Virus record (IMG/VR): IMGVR_UViG_3300047094_001410
Span: 1 to 30,125 of that record
Reading direction: 5' to 3' (one strand)
Origin: a virus
DNA length: 30,125 nucleotides
A program made the translations under genes and the position numbers. This document shows, piece by piece, positions 28,566 to 30,125 of the stretch. Below the pieces are notes generated by a model. It was not told the origin of the DNA, ran no database searches, and saw only the letters and a program-made list of their open reading frames with translations. The number at the start of each line of letters is the position of its first letter. Within the stretch, counting starts at the first letter, position 1.

Positions 28566-28790
28566 ATGGACGGGCGCACAGTAGCGCGCACCATGGAGGG
28601 CGACGGTATGGGCACTGTGGCGGCGTTTCTGTGGATCGTCTCGGGCGTGATCGTCTGCGTCGGCGTTTTCTTCACCGGTTTCCTGTTCGGCGCGGCCTGG
28701 TTTCGGGGTCACGCCGGAGCGGACCTGGAGCGTTTCCGCAAGGCGGTCCGCGACGAGGAACGCGCGAAGGTCTGGCACAACCGGAACTAA
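28566..28790 (+). CDS. Small single-helix membrane protein with two starts
   Basis: A 74-residue frame from ATG 28566, or 60 residues from ATG 28608. The first ATG has no ribosome site but lies seven bases after a candidate -10 box. The second follows GGAGGG at 28594-28599. GTVAAFLWIVSGVIVCVGVFFTGFLFGAAWF (about 15-45) is one membrane helix, followed by a charged C-terminus (LERFRKAVRDEERAKVW). The longer form adds charged residues before the helix, as in the two-start holin/antiholin arrangement of lambda S. The likeness is only in layout; the protein may simply be an anchored accessory factor. Confidence 0.55.
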   Translation: MDGRTVARTMEGDGMGTVAAFLWIVSGVIVCVGVFFTGFLFGAAWFRGHAGADLERFRKAVRDEERAKVWHNRN

Positions 28791-28811
28791 AACACCTCGG
28801 GAGGGTCATGG

Positions 28812-29261
28812 ATGACCCCGGTATCTTTTCGGGTCTACGGCGATCCAATCCCCCAGCCGCGGCCGCGTGTCTCCACGTTCGGCGGACACGCGCGGGCGTA
28901 TGTTCCCGCGGCGCACCCGATTCACGCATTTCGGGAGGCGGTCCGCCTGGGCGCAATCGCCGCGGGCGTTCCCCTGGTATCTGGCCCGGTCCTGGTTTCG
29001 GTGCTGGCGGTTTTCGCTCGGCCCGCGTCGCACCGGAAAGCGGATGGCAGTCTTCGCGCGGGCGCTCCCCTGTTTCCCGGACACCGCTGCGGGGACGCGG
29101 ACAACCTTGCAAAAGGCGTCCTGGATTCGCTCCACGGCGTCGCGTTCGAAGACGACGACCAGGCGGACCTGGGCTTCGTCCGGCGGCGCTACGGGAAGAC
29201 GGCGTTCGTTGAAGTTTCGGTTTCGGAGTTTGAACCGGAAGACCACGGGGAGGGTTTGTGA
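28812..29261 (+). CDS. rusA: RusA-family Holliday junction resolvase
   Basis: A 149-residue endonuclease that cuts four-way junctions, releasing replication and recombination intermediates before packaging. VSFRVYGDPIPQPRPRVS at the start is the family opening. The metal-binding core is intact: D95, D97 and N98 in GDADNLAK, K101, D105 in VLDSL, and acidic cluster 114-116 in FEDDDQ. Length is normal for phage RusA. The start at 28812 follows GGAGGG with suitable spacing. It shares its stop with the next gene (TGATG). With the RecT-like protein it would form a recombination set; the DEDD protein at 25668 may be a second junction enzyme. Confidence 0.88.
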   Translation: MTPVSFRVYGDPIPQPRPRVSTFGGHARAYVPAAHPIHAFREAVRLGAIAAGVPLVSGPVLVSVLAVFARPASHRKADGSLRAGAPLFPGHRCGDADNLAKGVLDSLHGVAFEDDDQADLGFVRRRYGKTAFVEVSVSEFEPEDHGEGL

Positions 29262-29638
29262 TGCTCCAGCGCTCCCGCTGCCGGCGGTTGACGGAACCCG
29301 AATTGGCAACCGTTCGCGAAATGTGGGCGGAGGGCGACGCGGTTTCTGTTATCTGTGCGGCGCTCGACATAACCCGCGACGCGTTCATCGCGCGGCGGCT
29401 GGATCAACTCGCGGACCTACCGATTCGGGCGCGTGGATGCCGGGCGGGCGTTCCTCGGGTTCCCGAACCGACGGAGGCAGACTTCCCGCCGGAGTTGATT
29501 GCCCAGCGCGCCGCGGAGATTCGCGCCGGGTGGACGGAATCGGAACGGCTCAAGCGGATTTCCGGCGGGCGTGTCCCCCCGGCGACTCACCGCCTGGTAC
29601 GGCGCGCCGATCTTTCGGCGGCCATTCGGAACCGCTGA
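29261..29638 (+). CDS. Helix-turn-helix protein, late regulator candidate
   Basis: A 125-residue protein from ATG 29261, overlapping the rusA stop, with GGGGAGGG at 29247-29254. LTEPELATVREMWAEGDAVSVICAALDITRDAFIARRLDQL (residues about 9-49) is a helix-turn-helix like those of GcrA-type and small terminase-like regulators: helix ELATVREMW, turn GDAVSVICAALDI, recognition helix TRDAFIARR (segments shown to mark the motif). The C-terminal half is helical (PELIAQRAAEIRAGWTESERLKRI) and Pro-rich. Its place at the end of the early region and before a structural gene suits a regulator of late genes, but this is inference. Confidence 0.55.
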   Translation: MLQRSRCRRLTEPELATVREMWAEGDAVSVICAALDITRDAFIARRLDQLADLPIRARGCRAGVPRVPEPTEADFPPELIAQRAAEIRAGWTESERLKRISGGRVPPATHRLVRRADLSAAIRNR

Positions 29639-29641
29639 ATA

Positions 29642-29670
29642 TTCAAGGGGGACGCGTCCCGGTTTAGTTT
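29642..29670 (+). promoter_or_regulatory. Candidate promoter, second class
   Basis: TTCAAG (29642-29647), 17 bases, TAGTTT (29665-29670). It shares ATTCAAGGGGrACGCG with the site before the capsid gene. The ATG at 29678 lies seven bases after the -10 box, so the transcript would be leaderless. Confidence 0.42.
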
Positions 29671-29677
29671 CGCCCCC

Positions 29678-29806
29678 ATGGCGAAGCGGCGGAAACCAAA
29701 GCGCGACGAACAGCCGGAGACGGAAAAGCGCGTCGAGCGGAAGCCGGCGCCGTCCCCGAATCCCTACGCGTGGCGGAACCGGGTCGCGGAATGGTTCAAC
29801 AAATAA
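29678..29806 (+). CDS. Small basic protein, 42 residues
   Basis: Reads MAKRRKPKRDEQPETEKRVE, then RKPAPSPNPYAWRNRVAEWFNK and TAA. The first 22 residues are Lys/Arg/Glu-rich and the end is an amphipathic helix with two Trp. No ribosome site precedes the ATG; it starts at the expected transcript start of the candidate promoter at 29642-29670, which supports a leaderless gene. No family was recognised. It is 15 bases before the next start. Confidence 0.45.
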   Translation: MAKRRKPKRDEQPETEKRVERKPAPSPNPYAWRNRVAEWFNK

Positions 29807-29821
29807 CAAAGCGGGGCGCCC

Positions 29822-30125
29822 GTGACCAACTACCCTGCCCGCTGCGCTACCGACGACGACGCGCCGCCGCGGCTCACGCTACGGGTTCCCGCTGGCAATG
29901 AATGGTGGCGGGCGTTCCTGTTTCGGCAGGATGACGGAACCGGGAACCGCGTTCCGATCCCGATGGAGGGCTACGCGTTCCGGGCGTATGTCTCGGTTCG
30001 GTACGACTCGGAACCGCTCTTGGAAATCGCGATCGACGCCGGCCGCGCCGCGCAAGGCGTCGTTTTTCTGTCGTTGACGGAAGACCAGACGGGGTCCGTC
30101 ACGCCGGGGACGTATTTCTGGCGGC
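29822..30125 (+). CDS. Probable tail protein, N-terminal part
   Basis: A frame from GTG 29822, after GCGGGGCGCC, that is still open at the window end (101 residues seen). It is beta-rich: LTLRVPAGNEWWRAFLFRQDDGTGNRVP, then GYAFRAYVSVRYDSEPLLEIAID, then VVFLSLTEDQTGSVTPGTYFW (segments shown as landmarks). This order (an immunoglobulin-like strand set ending LTxxQTxxLxPGxYxW) is typical of small phage tail proteins encoded just before collagen-like fibre genes. The fibre remnant at the window start would be its expected downstream neighbour. The frame at the window end does not run directly into the frame at position 2. Confidence 0.6.
   Translation, partial: MTNYPARCATDDDAPPRLTLRVPAGNEWWRAFLFRQDDGTGNRVPIPMEGYAFRAYVSVRYDSEPLLEIAIDAGRAAQGVVFLSLTEDQTGSVTPGTYFWR

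Overview
The window is about 30 kb of a GC-rich, tailed temperate bacteriophage or prophage with an HK97-type head and a long non-contractile tail (siphovirus-like). Nearly every gene reads on the + strand and many start codons overlap the preceding stop (ATGA, TGATG, TAATG). The integrase is the only confident minus-strand gene. The host is not stated. The very high GC, glycine/serine repeats of the GGYGS type in a secreted protein, and long poly-serine tracts suggest a planctomycete host (Gemmata-like); this is inference, not proof.

Layout. 1-2308: collagen-like tail fibre end, a second fibre, a small coiled-coil protein and an HNH nuclease. 2309-2479: non-coding, possible cos region. 2480-6726: small and large terminase, portal, prohead protease. 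6729-8896: a cassette not needed for head assembly, encoding a small membrane protein, a secreted CAP-domain protein, a secreted repeat protein and a secreted HEXXH protein. 8987-13872: major capsid, strong terminator, connector, head closure, neck, tail terminator, two tube-like proteins, and tail chaperones joined by a programmed -1 frameshift. 13876-21141: short tape measure, tail-tip proteins with poly-Ser and Cys-rich repeats, then a GT25 glycosyltransferase fused to a sulfotransferase-like domain and a GT8-like glycosyltransferase. 21074-21982: integrase on the minus strand. 22000-25509: early region with short transcription units, DNA-binding proteins and a RecT-like annealing protein. 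25510-27226: visibly AT-richer insert with tandem terminator-like hairpins, a DEDD/RNase H-fold protein resembling IS110 recombinases, and an unknown gene. 27216-29638: replication initiator-like protein with an internal iteron-like cluster, a small membrane protein, RusA resolvase and an HTH protein. 29678-30125: a small basic protein and the start of a probable tail gene. That last gene is of a kind that usually lies just before collagen-like fibre genes, so the window may be cut from a circular map; the reading frames at the two ends do not join directly.

How it works together. The left and centre build the head, package DNA and build the tail. The tail-tip genes run directly into the sugar-transfer and sulfation genes, which suggests that serine-rich virion proteins are decorated. 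The right part controls and replicates DNA. A direct-repeat element (CTAACGCTAACGC) sits between the -35 and -10 boxes of at least three early promoters and recurs at four other early-region sites, while a related GTAAC/GTTAC cluster lies inside the replication gene. This looks like one control circuit for early expression and perhaps replication. No immunity repressor and no conventional endolysin was recognised in the window.
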